A DNA stretch of 64,000 nucleotides from Niveispirillum sp943370215 (GTDB lineage: Bacteria; Pseudomonadota; Alphaproteobacteria; Azospirillales; Azospirillaceae). Below the pieces are notes generated by a model. The model was not told where the DNA came from. It did not search any database and worked only from the letters and a program-made list of their open reading frames with translations. The stretch covers positions 62,001-126,000 of the forward strand of contig CALRQC020000006.1 in assembly GCA_943370215.1 (NCBI GenBank), read 5' to 3'. Each line of letters starts with the position of its first letter. Position 1 is the stretch's first letter. The translations under genes were made by a program, and so were the position numbers. Below, in pieces: positions 1 through 8,340 of this stretch.

Positions 1-329
1 TGCAGGGCCGGCGGCACCGGGTGCATACCGGCTTTTGCGTCATTGGTGCCGATGGGCGCGTCTGGTCCCGCACGGTGGAAACGGCGGTGATTTTCCGCAC
101 CCTGTCCGCCCATGAGATTGAAAGCTACATCGCCACCGGCGATTGGCGCGGCAAGGCCGGCGGCTATGCCATCCAGGGGATTGGCAGCCTGTTCGTGCGG
201 CAGATCGGCGGCAGTTACAGCAATGTGGTGGGCCTGCCGTTGACGGAGGTGGGGGGCACCCTGCGCGCCGCCGGGCTGGACGCCCTGGCGCTGGCCGCGG
301 CGGCCGCCACTGCACCGAAAGCCGGCTGA
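1..329 (+). CDS. maf: Maf-family nucleoside triphosphate pyrophosphatase, 3' part (5' truncated by window edge)
   Basis: This is the C-terminal part of a Maf/YhdE-type nucleotide pyrophosphatase, which hydrolyses (often modified) NTPs to NMPs in the cytoplasm as house-cleaning. The reading frame is open from base 3, before any start codon, with GRRHRVHTG at the edge. It continues through the Maf-typical stretches IESYIATGDWRGKAGGYAIQ and SNVVGLPLTE. The gene begins upstream of the window. Its TGA overlaps the ATG of the next gene (ATGA), so the two are translationally coupled. The maf, RNase E/G, yacG order is common in Alphaproteobacteria. Family call is secure; the substrate is not visible. 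Confidence 0.9.
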   Translation, partial: QGRRHRVHTGFCVIGADGRVWSRTVETAVIFRTLSAHEIESYIATGDWRGKAGGYAIQGIGSLFVRQIGGSYSNVVGLPLTEVGGTLRAAGLDALALAAAAATAPKAG

Positions 330-1507
330 TGCGCCGGCTGCTGATCGACCGGCGGGGGGCGCTGACGCGCTGTGCCCTGCTGGGCGATGGCATCCTGACT
401 GATCTTGCCATCGATCATGCGAACCATCCCGGCTGGCTGGGTGCGGTGGCGCTGGGCCGCGTCACCCGCATTGCTGCCGGGCTGGATGCCGCCTTTGTGG
501 ATTTCGGCGACCGGGTGCCCGGTCTGCTCTCCGCCGCTGATGTGCGGCCCGCCCGCCGTGATGCCAAGATCGGCCAGTTGCTGCGCACCGGCCAATCCGT
601 GCTGGTGCAGGTGAAGGCCGATGCCCATGGCGACAAGGGCGCCAGCCTGACCGGGGATATCTCCCTGCCGGGCCGTTTCCTGGTCTATACGCCGCTGGGC
701 GATGGGCTGCATCTTTCCAAGCGCCTGGGCAAGGGGCCGCAGGTGAATGCCCTGCGCGCCCTGTTCGCGGCTGAACTGCCCAACCAGGGCGGCTGGATCG
801 TGCGCGGGGAGGCGGCGGGGGCGGACCCTGGGCTGGTGCTGGCGGAGGCCGAGGCCCTGCTGGCCCGCTGGCGCCCGGCCAGCTTGAGTGCGGGTGGGGC
901 GGCCCCCCGCACCCTGATCCCCCCGCCCGATGCCATCCGTCGCGCCGTGACGGAACTGCCGCGTGATGGCTTGGCGGAAATCATGGTGGAGGGGGCAGAG
1001 CTGCTGGCCTCGGTGAAGGCGCTGCTGGCCGATGATGCGCCTGATCTGCTGGCCCTGGTCAAACCCTGGAAGCCGGGGGACGGGCGCCGCCTGTTCGATC
1101 AGGGCGATGTGGATGGCGAAATTGCCCGTGCCGCCGGCCGGCGGGTGCCGCTGGCCTATGGCGGTTCCCTGGTCATCGACCGGACCGAGGCGCTGACCGT
1201 GGTGGATGTGAATGGCGGGGAGCGGGGCAATCCGCTGGCCACCAACCTGGATGCCTGCCCGGAAATCGCCCGCCAATTGCGCCTGCGCAATATTGGCGGC
1301 ATCGTGGTGGTGGATTTTGTCAATATGGGCCGCGCCGGCGACCGCGATGCGGTGGTGCGGGCCTTGAGCGAGGCGGTGGCCGCCGATCCGGTGGCCACCC
1401 ATGTTTACGGCATGTCGCGCCTGGGCCTGGTGGAAGTGACGCGGGCGCGTCGCGGCCCCGCCCTGGCCGACCTGCTGGCCCTGGATGGAAGTGATGAAGA
1501 TGAGTGA
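329..1507 (+). CDS. Ribonuclease E/G family protein
   Basis: A 392-residue RNase E/G-type endoribonuclease, expected to cut single-stranded RNA in rRNA or mRNA processing. An S1-like segment lies near residues 35-75 (GRVTRIAAGLDAAFVDFGD). The two acidic metal-binding stretches of the DNase I-like catalytic domain are visible as VVDVNGG near 291-297 and VVVDFVNM near 326-333. The length fits the catalytic core only, without the long scaffold tail of RNase E and with a reduced C-terminus compared with RNase G. The start is the ATG overlapping the maf stop, in preference to an in-frame upstream ATG inside maf. It is followed by yacG with an 8-base overlap. Confidence 0.88.
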   Translation: MRRLLIDRRGALTRCALLGDGILTDLAIDHANHPGWLGAVALGRVTRIAAGLDAAFVDFGDRVPGLLSAADVRPARRDAKIGQLLRTGQSVLVQVKADAHGDKGASLTGDISLPGRFLVYTPLGDGLHLSKRLGKGPQVNALRALFAAELPNQGGWIVRGEAAGADPGLVLAEAEALLARWRPASLSAGGAAPRTLIPPPDAIRRAVTELPRDGLAEIMVEGAELLASVKALLADDAPDLLALVKPWKPGDGRRLFDQGDVDGEIARAAGRRVPLAYGGSLVIDRTEALTVVDVNGGERGNPLATNLDACPEIARQLRLRNIGGIVVVDFVNMGRAGDRDAVVRALSEAVAADPVATHVYGMSRLGLVEVTRARRGPALADLLALDGSDEDE

Positions 1508-1718
1508 CGATCCCATTGATCTGGCGGCTGCCCGCCCCCGCAAACAGGCGGCCTGCCCCATCTGCAGCCGCCCGGTGGTGGCTGCCTTCAAACCCTTCTG
1601 CTCCAAGCGCTGCGCCGATGTGGACCTGTCCCGCTGGCTGGGGGAGGCCTATCGTGTGCCGGTGGCTCCCGATGATGATGAGGCCGAACAGGCAGATGAA
1701 AAAAATCGGGGCCTGTAA
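1500..1718 (+). CDS. yacG: DNA gyrase inhibitor YacG
   Basis: A 72-residue zinc-ribbon protein of the YacG family. In E. coli the homologue binds GyrB and inhibits gyrase. Four zinc ligands are visible: C19 and C22 (CPIC), then C34 and C38 (CSKRC), followed by the family's DLSRWLGEAY stretch. The tail is acidic (DDDEAEQADE), as usual. The start at 1500 is preferred because GGAAG lies 8 bases upstream; in-frame ATGs at 1485 and 1494 are possible alternatives. It overlaps the end of the RNase gene and is probably co-transcribed with it and maf. Confidence 0.9.
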   Translation: MSDDPIDLAAARPRKQAACPICSRPVVAAFKPFCSKRCADVDLSRWLGEAYRVPVAPDDDEAEQADEKNRGL

Positions 1719-1828
1719 AAAAAGTGCTTTACAGGGTCCGGCCAAGTCTCTAAAAGCGCCTCCACCGGACGGCGCGACCAACACCGCCCGGCGCTGAAAC
1801 GGCAGACGCCGACAGCAAATGCGATAGT

Positions 1829-1904
1829 GCCCAGGTAGCTCAGTCGGTAGAGCAGGGGATTGAAAATCCCCGTGTCGGCGGTTCGATTCCGTCCCTGGGC
1901 ACCA
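1829..1904 (+). tRNA. tRNA-Phe (GAA)
   Basis: A 76-nt cloverleaf. The acceptor arms GCCCAGG and CCTGGGC pair, followed by ACCA, so the 3' CCA is encoded. The D-arm is GCTCAGTCGGTAGAGC. The anticodon stem GGGGA/TCCCC encloses loop TTGAAAA, giving anticodon GAA. The T-arm contains GGTTCGATTCC. Confidence 0.97.
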
Positions 1905-1923
1905 TTGCATCTCTGGTCTTAAG

Positions 1924-1957
1924 GCCGCGAACATTTGTTCAGCGGCTTTTTTTATTT
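1924..1957 (+). terminator. Rho-independent terminator after tRNA-Phe
   Basis: GCCGC GAACA, a short loop, then TGTTC A GCGGC followed by TTTTTTTATTTT. The stem has one bulged A, and the T-run is on the plus strand just after the tRNA. Confidence 0.8.
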
Positions 1958-1967
1958 TCCGTTGTGC

Positions 1968-2003
1968 AGAAAGCCGGCGGCGGTCACTGGGGTGACCGCC
2001 GCC
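1968..2003 (-). terminator. Probable terminator of the chemoreceptor gene
   Basis: A perfect 12-bp stem (GGCGGCGGTCAC, loop TGGG, GTGACCGCCGCC) lies about 22 bases beyond the stop of the minus-strand chemoreceptor. On the minus strand it is followed only by GGCTTTCTG, so the T-run is weak. Confidence 0.6.
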
Positions 2004-2025
2004 TTATCGCCACAGGGGCGGGGAT

Positions 2026-4206
2026 TTACGCGGCGCGGATCTTGGCCAGGAAGCCATCGACCGTGCGCCCCAGCCGCTCCGTTTGCGTGCTGATGCTCTC
2101 GGAGGCGGTCAGCACCTGCATGGCGGTCTGTTTTGATTCCGCGGCCGCCTGACTGACATCCTGGATCGTGGTGCTGACCTCATGTGTGCCATCGGCCGCC
2201 TGTTGTACATTGCGGGCAATCTCTCCGGTGGCGGCGTTCTGCTCTTCCACGGCTGAGGCGATGCCGGTCGTGATGCCGCGCATCTCGTTGATCACCTGGC
2301 TGACGCCTCGGATACTGTCCGCTGATTCGCGTGCAATCCGTTGGATATTGCTGACCTGGCTGGCAATCTCATCTGTCGCCTTGGCCGTCTGGGCGGCCAG
2401 ATGCTTCACCTCACCTGCCACCACGGCAAAGCCTTTGCCCGCCTCACCCGCACGGGCCGCCTCGATGGTGGCATTCAGGGCCAGCATGTTGGTTTGTCCG
2501 GCGATGGACGAAATCAATTCCACTACATTGCCGATCCGGTCGGCGGCGGCCGTCAACCCCAGAATCTGCTGGTTGGCCTCTTCGGCCGTGTGCACGGCAT
2601 TGCTGGCGATGTTGGTGGAAGCGCTGGCCTGCCCGGCGATCTCCCGGATCGAGGCTGATAATTCCTCTGTCGCCACGGCCACGGTCTGTACGTTGGTGCT
2701 GGCCTGTTCCGAGCCGGCAGCAACAGCGATGGCGCGGGTGCTGGTACGGTCGGCGGTGGCCGTCATGCCATTGGCAGCCTGATTCATCTGGCCTGCGGCA
2801 GCGGCCAGGCTTTGCAGCACGTCGCGCACATTCTCTTCCAACTCCCCGGCAATGGTCGCCAGGGTCTCCTTGCGTTCGATTGCCGCTTTTCTCTCCAGGG
2901 CCAGCCGGTCCTGCTCCGCCTGTTTCAGGTTGCTGGCCATGGTGTTGAGCGCGCGGGCCAGGGTGCCTGTCTCATCCACCTGCGTCACTTCCAGACTGTT
3001 ATTGAGATGCCCGGCGGCAACGGCTTCAGCGAAGCGCGCGCTGTTGCGGATGGGGCGGGCGATGCCGCGGGCCACCAGCCACATGCCGCCAATGCTGGCC
3101 AGGGCGATCAGGATGGCGACGGCGCCTTGCAGCAAGGTGTCCAGGCGGTTGCGATCCGCCAGCGCTGCGGCCAGGGCGGTAGCCTCGGCCATCGCAACGC
3201 TACGCGGCACTTCGATCAGCACCGCCCAAGGGGTTTTGGTGCGGCCCAGTTGGATGGGGGCGAAAGCCTTGATCGTATCGTTGGTCGTGTCTTCGCTGAT
3301 CTGTGGCTTGCCGGCTTGGATGGTCGCCAGATCTTGGGTCCAGCTATTGTCGAAATGCTGATAGCTGCTGCCGATGGCGTCGGGATGTTCGCTGGAGGCG
3401 ACGATCAGGCCTTTGTAGCTGATGATGGTGACGGCGGCCTTGCCGCCGAAGACGGAGCCCTTCACCCGCTCGGCCAGTTTCTGCACGAAGGAGAGATCAA
3501 AATCGGCGCCGGCCACGCCCTGGAACTTGGTGCCGATCATGATCGGCACCGACATGGTGGCCAGATAGACATTCTTGCCCTGCACGATATAGGGCAGAGG
3601 ATCGAGAATGCTCTCGCCGCCGCCATTCTGCGGGCCGATATACCAGCCGCCTTTCATCACACCATTGGGATGCAGGGCGCTGCTGTCATATTCCACCAGC
3701 GGCTGGATGGCGACACGCCCGCCGGCATCACGGGTCCAGTAAGGCAGAAAACGCCCGGTGGCATCGGAACCCAGATCATTGCGGTTGCGATGGGCATTAT
3801 CTTGCCCATCCAGCGCATCGGGCTCCCAGGCGGAATAGGTGCCGTTGAATTGCGGATTATCCTTCAGCACGGTCAACAAGATCGCATTGAACTGGGCGCG
3901 CCGCTGGGTCAGCGGTGCGCCTCCCTTGTCCGGGCTTGCGGCCAGCACCTCGAAACTGCGCGCCATATTCCGGGCGGCATCAAACGCCATGTCCAGGGTG
4001 GAACGGATGGCGCCGGCCTGGGTGCTGGCCAGGGTTTCAAGACTCTCCTTTGTCTTGCGATCTGACAGGGTGCTGGCCTGCGTGGCCACGAAATCTTTGG
4101 TGTTGCTGGACGCAATGATGCCATAGCCGACAAGCACCCCCGTGGCGCCCAAAACACAAGCCGCTGAAAGCAAAGCGATTTTCGATTGTATAGAACGAAA
4201 TTGCAC
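2026..4206 (-). CDS. Methyl-accepting chemotaxis protein with periplasmic Cache-type sensor
   Basis: A 726-residue transmembrane chemoreceptor. A first membrane segment near residues 9-31 is followed by a long periplasmic region of the Cache type (roughly 50-350; it contains the YSAWEPDALDG and PLPYIVQGKNVYLATMS stretches). A second membrane segment lies near 355-377, followed by HAMP (IARPIRNSARFAEAVAAG) and the cytoplasmic signalling domain. The hairpin tip is recognisable (GQTNMLALNATIEAARAGE). It should pass ligand signals to CheA/CheW. The GTG start at 4206 is chosen because GGAGGGG lies five bases upstream; an ATG 17 codons further up lacks such a site. An FNR-type box lies about 84 bp upstream. 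The ligand cannot be told. Confidence 0.93.
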   Translation of the reverse strand: MQFRSIQSKIALLSAACVLGATGVLVGYGIIASSNTKDFVATQASTLSDRKTKESLETLASTQAGAIRSTLDMAFDAARNMARSFEVLAASPDKGGAPLTQRRAQFNAILLTVLKDNPQFNGTYSAWEPDALDGQDNAHRNRNDLGSDATGRFLPYWTRDAGGRVAIQPLVEYDSSALHPNGVMKGGWYIGPQNGGGESILDPLPYIVQGKNVYLATMSVPIMIGTKFQGVAGADFDLSFVQKLAERVKGSVFGGKAAVTIISYKGLIVASSEHPDAIGSSYQHFDNSWTQDLATIQAGKPQISEDTTNDTIKAFAPIQLGRTKTPWAVLIEVPRSVAMAEATALAAALADRNRLDTLLQGAVAILIALASIGGMWLVARGIARPIRNSARFAEAVAAGHLNNSLEVTQVDETGTLARALNTMASNLKQAEQDRLALERKAAIERKETLATIAGELEENVRDVLQSLAAAAGQMNQAANGMTATADRTSTRAIAVAAGSEQASTNVQTVAVATEELSASIREIAGQASASTNIASNAVHTAEEANQQILGLTAAADRIGNVVELISSIAGQTNMLALNATIEAARAGEAGKGFAVVAGEVKHLAAQTAKATDEIASQVSNIQRIARESADSIRGVSQVINEMRGITTGIASAVEEQNAATGEIARNVQQAADGTHEVSTTIQDVSQAAAESKQTAMQVLTASESISTQTERLGRTVDGFLAKIRAA

Positions 4207-4283
4207 GACGGCCCCTCCGGGATGACTGTTTGGCTGCTGTTGCGCCGACCCAGACAAGCATAAGTGGTGGCCTGGTTTGTGAT

Positions 4284-4297
4284 TTGATCTAAATCAA
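4284..4297 (-). promoter_or_regulatory. FNR/FixK-type box upstream of the chemoreceptor
   Basis: TTGATCTAAATCAA is an exact TTGAT-N4-ATCAA palindrome, the consensus for FNR/Anr/FixK regulators. Its centre is about 84 bp upstream of the chemoreceptor start codon. An activating site at -41.5 would put the transcript start near 4249. The surrounding 4210-4500 stretch is AT-rich and holds no convincing gene. No promoter is needed on the plus side, since the neighbouring gene converges from the same strand. Confidence 0.65.
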
Positions 4298-4518
4298 TTT
4301 GATTGAGTTGGTGGATTGTTATTTCGTATATGTTTGGCGATTCTTATATATTCGGTTGCTGATGTTTGAGAATTGGAAGCTGATTAAGTAATATACATAT
4401 GATAATATGTTTGAATTATTTTCTCGCTTTCATTTGCTTTTTTCAGGCGATCAGGGGGGCGGCTGAGGCTGTCGGTCCAGCCGAAACCGTGTTTTTCAGC
4501 TATGTTGTTTGCACGCCA
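4298..4518. other. AT-rich intergenic stretch
   Basis: Between the FNR-type box and the end of the next minus-strand gene, the sequence is strikingly AT-rich for this window (for example around 4310-4440, which includes CATATGATAATATG). No RNA gene, repeat with a second copy, or credible coding frame was seen. The terminator for the gene ending at 4519 is not obvious. Confidence 0.5.
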
Positions 4519-5670
4519 TCATGCGTGCCGGCTCTCCGCCGCGTCCCCCGGTGCGCGGCGGACAAGCAGGATCATCGCTGCGTAAAGAGCGACAGGAACC
4601 CAAAAGTGAAGCGCTTTGGCGCCGTGTGACACGCGAATAAGGGTGCCAGGCAGCAGTAAAATTGTCAGGCAAATGGCCAGGAGCCCGAGCAGTGCCCATT
4701 TATCCATTTTGCGAACAGCAGGCAGCAGTGCCAGGGTTGCGGCAATCAGCGGCAGAGCAATAGACTGGATCCATTGCCATTTCTTGGGAAATAAGTTGAT
4801 GATATTGCTCGGAAGAAAGGCGACAGGATCATAAAGATAGAAGGGCAGGGTGAGGATGCCGGCCACGGCAAATGCGATGAAGCCGTAAGTGGCAGCCTTT
4901 GCGGCCCCCTGATGCCGGAAGGTGTAGCTGGTCGCAAGAATCAGGGCGACGGGGTAAAGAAGCCTGGAGCAAACAACGAGTCCCAGCAAAGTCGCCGCGG
5001 CGGCCAGCAATTTTGGATTTTCCGGGCCCCGATCGATGAGGTCGGCGAACAGGACCAGCGCTGCCGCAAGGTACATGCCGGCCAGGACAAAATCCCCCCC
5101 GGTCACGAAATCTTGAATAAAGCCAATATTCCCGGTGGTCAGTAGCGGGATCAGAAGCCAGCGCGTGCGCCAGCCTGACAGGCAGCGGGCAGCCAGGAAA
5201 ATGCAGGGAAAGCCATAAGCCACATTCTGCCACACCACCGACCCCAGCAGATGGAATGGCATACCCAGCAGCAAGGCGCCGGGCAGGGGGGACAGTCTGA
5301 GCCCTGCATAGGTATGTTCATGGTAAGGGTATCTAAAATGGAGAAGCGCCTCGATGCCAACCATCAAAGCATCATCGCGATCGCTACCAGTACCACCCCA
5401 GTAACGCGATTGAGCAAGTGGGTAGAGCACGGCCAAGGCTGCAATCATGAAGATGCACCAGGCGATTGCCAACCAGTGCTCATATTCTTTGACCTTACGG
5501 CTCCACCAATCATTTCGTTCAATATAAAAAATAATAATAAATAATAAAAATACGCTAAAAATATAAGATACTGAAAGAAAAATTCCCAAAAATTTATAGC
5601 TTAATTGCGCGCACGGGATAAAAATAAGAAAAGTGAGCAGTATACTAATACGCTGATCAGATCGGGGCAT
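4519..5670 (-). CDS. Polytopic membrane protein of unknown function, GT-C-like
   Basis: A protein of about 383 residues with roughly ten hydrophobic segments from residue 7 onward. An early loop contains the acidic motif GSDRDDALMVG followed by RYPYHEHTYAG. This layout resembles GT-C-fold glycosyltransferases (dolichyl/undecaprenyl-phosphate-sugar dependent), but no diagnostic motif proves it. The first 200 bases are much AT-richer than the neighbours, which suggests horizontal acquisition. An upstream ATG at 5766, 14 bases past the trehalase stop, would add 32 poorly protein-like residues without a ribosome site. I prefer 5670. It may be co-transcribed with trehalase. Function unproven. Confidence 0.6.
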   Translation of the reverse strand: MPRSDQRISILLTFLIFIPCAQLSYKFLGIFLSVSYIFSVFLLFIIIFYIERNDWWSRKVKEYEHWLAIAWCIFMIAALAVLYPLAQSRYWGGTGSDRDDALMVGIEALLHFRYPYHEHTYAGLRLSPLPGALLLGMPFHLLGSVVWQNVAYGFPCIFLAARCLSGWRTRWLLIPLLTTGNIGFIQDFVTGGDFVLAGMYLAAALVLFADLIDRGPENPKLLAAAATLLGLVVCSRLLYPVALILATSYTFRHQGAAKAATYGFIAFAVAGILTLPFYLYDPVAFLPSNIINLFPKKWQWIQSIALPLIAATLALLPAVRKMDKWALLGLLAICLTILLLPGTLIRVSHGAKALHFWVPVALYAAMILLVRRAPGDAAESRHA

Positions 5671-5779
5671 GGTAAGCTCATTGAATGCAAAATAAATTTG
5701 TTTATCGTAAGTTAAATTCTTCGTTAAGAAAAAGCTAGGCGGAAATTTTCTGTCCCAAACGGTCATTCAATGATCTGGC

Positions 5780-7372
5780 TTACTTGGCAGGGTTCATCTC
5801 CGGGTAACGCGCCATCAAGGCGCGGGTGACACCGTTGGTCCAGCCAAAGCCATCCTGCAGCGGATATTCCCCACCGCCGCCGGGCAGCCGTTCCTCAACA
5901 TTATATTTCTCCAGCAGCTTGCCGGTGTCGTGATAGGTGCTGTCCACCGTACCGATCCAGCGCTGGGCGATCTCCCGCGCCAGCGGCCGGTGCCCGTAGC
6001 GGGCCAAGCCCTCCACCGCCACCCATTGCAGGGGCGGCCAGCCATTCGGGGCGTCCCATTGCTGGCCGTTGCGGATCTGTGTGGTGCGCAGCCCACCTGG
6101 TGCCAGCAATTCCCGCTCGGTCAGGGCTGCCACCGCCTCGGCCTGTGAGGGGCTGGCCAGCCCGGCGAACAGGGGAAACAGGGTCGCCGCCGACAGAACA
6201 GGCGTCGGGCGGGCGTTGCGGAAATCATAATCGGCAAAGCGCCCCTCGTCTGGCAGCCAGAGATGGCGGATGATCGCCCCCTGCCGGGCAGCGGCCTGCC
6301 GTTCGAACAGATCGGCGCAAGCGCGTTCCTCCAACAAGGCGCAGCGCAGGGCGATGGAGCGCTCCAACTGCCAGAGCAGGCTATTGAGATCGACCGGGAT
6401 GATGTCTGTGGTGCGGATGCTGGACAGTTTCGCCGGGTCGTCCAGCCAGCGGGAACTGAAATCCCAGCCGCTTTCGGCGGCCGCCCGCAGATGGCGGTAA
6501 ACTTCCGGGGCGGGGCGATCCGGCGCCTGATGGGCGGTTTCCACATCCTCGGCATAGGATTCATCGCGCGGGCTGTCGCGGTCATCCCAATAGCGGTTCA
6601 GCAGGCTGCCATCGGCCAGCCGCACCACGCGCCGGCAGGCATCGGGCCGATGCGCCTGTTTTGCAAGGCAATCGCTGCCGCTCATCCAGAAATCATGTTC
6701 GCGTTTCAGGGCGGCCAGACGGCGCCGCTGCGTTGCCTCATCCCCCTTCGGCAGCAGATCGACCATCAAGGAGAAGAAGGGCGGCTGCGACCGGCTGAGA
6801 TAATAGCTGCGGGTGCCATTGGGGATGCGGCCATAGGTTTCCAGCAGATGCTCGAAATCCGCCACCATGGATGCCACCAGATCCATCCGGCCGTCACGCA
6901 CCAGCCCCAGCATGGTGAAATAGCTGTCCCAGTAATAAATCTCCCGGAACCGCCCGCCCGGCACCACATAGGGGGCGGGCAGGGCCAGGGCGGAGGAGCC
7001 CGGCGGCGGGGCTTCCGGCTGACGTGTCAGATGGGGCCAGAGGGTGGCGATGTGATCCAGCAGCGGGCCGGGATTGACACCCGCCGCCGGGCTGTTGGCC
7101 GGCGTGGCGATATCCGCCGGCAGGGTGAAATTGTCCAGCACGAAACGGCGCAGCGACGCCGCATCGGCGGGTGGATGGGCCCGGTAATCCGCCATGATGG
7201 CCGCGGGCGCGCGCCTTGGCACCGCATCAACAAAGCTTTTGCCATCGCCAAAAATCCGCTGGGTTTGCACCGCCTGGAACAGCGGGCCATACAGGTCGGC
7301 GGGGCTGGGGGCCTGGGTAAAGGCGCAGAGCCAGAGGGCGGCAATCACGATGAACAGGCGGTTTCTCTTCAT
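5780..7372 (-). CDS. treA: Periplasmic trehalase (GH37)
   Basis: A 530-residue alpha,alpha-trehalase that splits trehalose into two glucose molecules. It has a signal peptide (MKRNRLFIVIAALWLCAFTQA), so it should act in the periplasm. Both family signatures are present: PGGRFREIYYWDSYFTMLGL near residue 138 and QQWDAPNGWPPLQW near 437. A GGGGEYPLQDGFGWTNG stretch near the C-terminus is typical of GH37. The start at 7372 is preferred over an upstream in-frame ATG because it begins the signal peptide and has GGAAGG seven bases before it. No sugar transporter or regulator is adjacent. Confidence 0.95.
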   Translation of the reverse strand: MKRNRLFIVIAALWLCAFTQAPSPADLYGPLFQAVQTQRIFGDGKSFVDAVPRRAPAAIMADYRAHPPADAASLRRFVLDNFTLPADIATPANSPAAGVNPGPLLDHIATLWPHLTRQPEAPPPGSSALALPAPYVVPGGRFREIYYWDSYFTMLGLVRDGRMDLVASMVADFEHLLETYGRIPNGTRSYYLSRSQPPFFSLMVDLLPKGDEATQRRRLAALKREHDFWMSGSDCLAKQAHRPDACRRVVRLADGSLLNRYWDDRDSPRDESYAEDVETAHQAPDRPAPEVYRHLRAAAESGWDFSSRWLDDPAKLSSIRTTDIIPVDLNSLLWQLERSIALRCALLEERACADLFERQAAARQGAIIRHLWLPDEGRFADYDFRNARPTPVLSAATLFPLFAGLASPSQAEAVAALTERELLAPGGLRTTQIRNGQQWDAPNGWPPLQWVAVEGLARYGHRPLAREIAQRWIGTVDSTYHDTGKLLEKYNVEERLPGGGGEYPLQDGFGWTNGVTRALMARYPEMNPAK

Positions 7373-7521
7373 GACGGTGCCTTCCCCTAGCGTGGCGCTT
7401 TGCCTGAGGCAACAGGGGAAAGGCCGCAGGGGTTCCCCCCGCGCCCGCGCCAATCCGCGCAGGTGGGGCCCGCGTTGCCCCGCTTCCCAGCGGGCCGGCT
7501 TGCCGCTATGGTGCGGCTATC

Positions 7522-8328
7522 ATGAGCGATGCACGCACCGACCACACCGCCGCCGGCCCCAGCGCCACCCCGCCCCGCCCGCCCGCTGGGGAGGAGGGGC
7601 GCTATTTCGGCTTCCGGGAGATCGACCCGACCGAAAAGGCCCCGCTGGTGCAAGGCGTGTTCGGCAGTGTGGCCGGTCGCTATGACCTGATGAATGATCT
7701 GATGTCGATGGGCATCCACCGGCTGTGGAAGGATGCCTTCGTCGATCTGGTCCGCCCGCGTGAGGGGGAAGCCCTGCTGGATGTGGCCGGTGGCACGGGT
7801 GATATCGCCTTTCGCCTGAAGAAGAAGGCGCCGGGCGCCGCCGTCACCGTCTGTGACCTGACAGAGGCCATGGTGCGGGTGGGGCGTGATCGGGGTATCG
7901 ACCAGGGTGCTGTCGGAGGCATCGACTGGACGGTCGGCAATGCCGAAGACCTGCCCTTTGCCAGCCGGTCGATGGATGCCTATACGATCGCCTTTGGCTT
8001 GCGCAATGTCACCCATATCGACAAGGCCTTGCGGGAGGCGCGGCGCGTGCTGAAGCCCGGTGGCCGCTTCTTCTGCCTGGAATTCAGCCATGTGGTGATC
8101 CCGGTGCTGCGGGATATCTATGACAGCTATTCCTTCCACCTGCTGCCCCGGCTGGGCCAGATGGTGGCGGGCGACCGCGACAGTTACCAATATCTGGTGG
8201 AAAGCATCCGCCGCTTCCCCGAACAGCAGGCGCTTTGCCGCCGGATTGAGGCGGCGGGCTTCACCCAGGCGCGGGCGCGCAACCTGTCGGGCGGCATTGC
8301 CTGTATCCATTCCGGCTGGCGCGTTTAA
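7522..8328 (+). CDS. ubiE: Bifunctional demethylmenaquinone/2-octaprenyl-6-methoxy-1,4-benzoquinol C-methyltransferase UbiE
   Basis: A 268-residue SAM-dependent C-methyltransferase of ubiquinone (and menaquinone) synthesis. The SAM-binding motif I is LDVAGGTGDIAF near residues 86-97. The UbiE signatures YDLMNDLMSMGIHRLWK and FGLRNVTHIDKALREARRVLKPGG are present. The N-terminal 30 residues are a low-complexity Pro/Ala stretch, longer than in E. coli. It is followed 12 bases later by ubiB, the usual operon order in Alphaproteobacteria. Confidence 0.95.
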   Translation: MSDARTDHTAAGPSATPPRPPAGEEGRYFGFREIDPTEKAPLVQGVFGSVAGRYDLMNDLMSMGIHRLWKDAFVDLVRPREGEALLDVAGGTGDIAFRLKKKAPGAAVTVCDLTEAMVRVGRDRGIDQGAVGGIDWTVGNAEDLPFASRSMDAYTIAFGLRNVTHIDKALREARRVLKPGGRFFCLEFSHVVIPVLRDIYDSYSFHLLPRLGQMVAGDRDSYQYLVESIRRFPEQQALCRRIEAAGFTQARARNLSGGIACIHSGWRV

Positions 8329-8340
8329 GGCGCCCGCCCC

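Noticed and set aside
2812..4065. Open frame of 417 codons on the plus strand
   Set aside because: Antisense to the chemoreceptor; no recognisable domain, no promoter or ribosome site.
4399..4629. Small plus-strand frame of 76 codons in the AT-rich gap
   Set aside because: Half of it is antisense to the membrane protein and it has neither a ribosome site nor a protein-like pattern beyond the first 15 residues.
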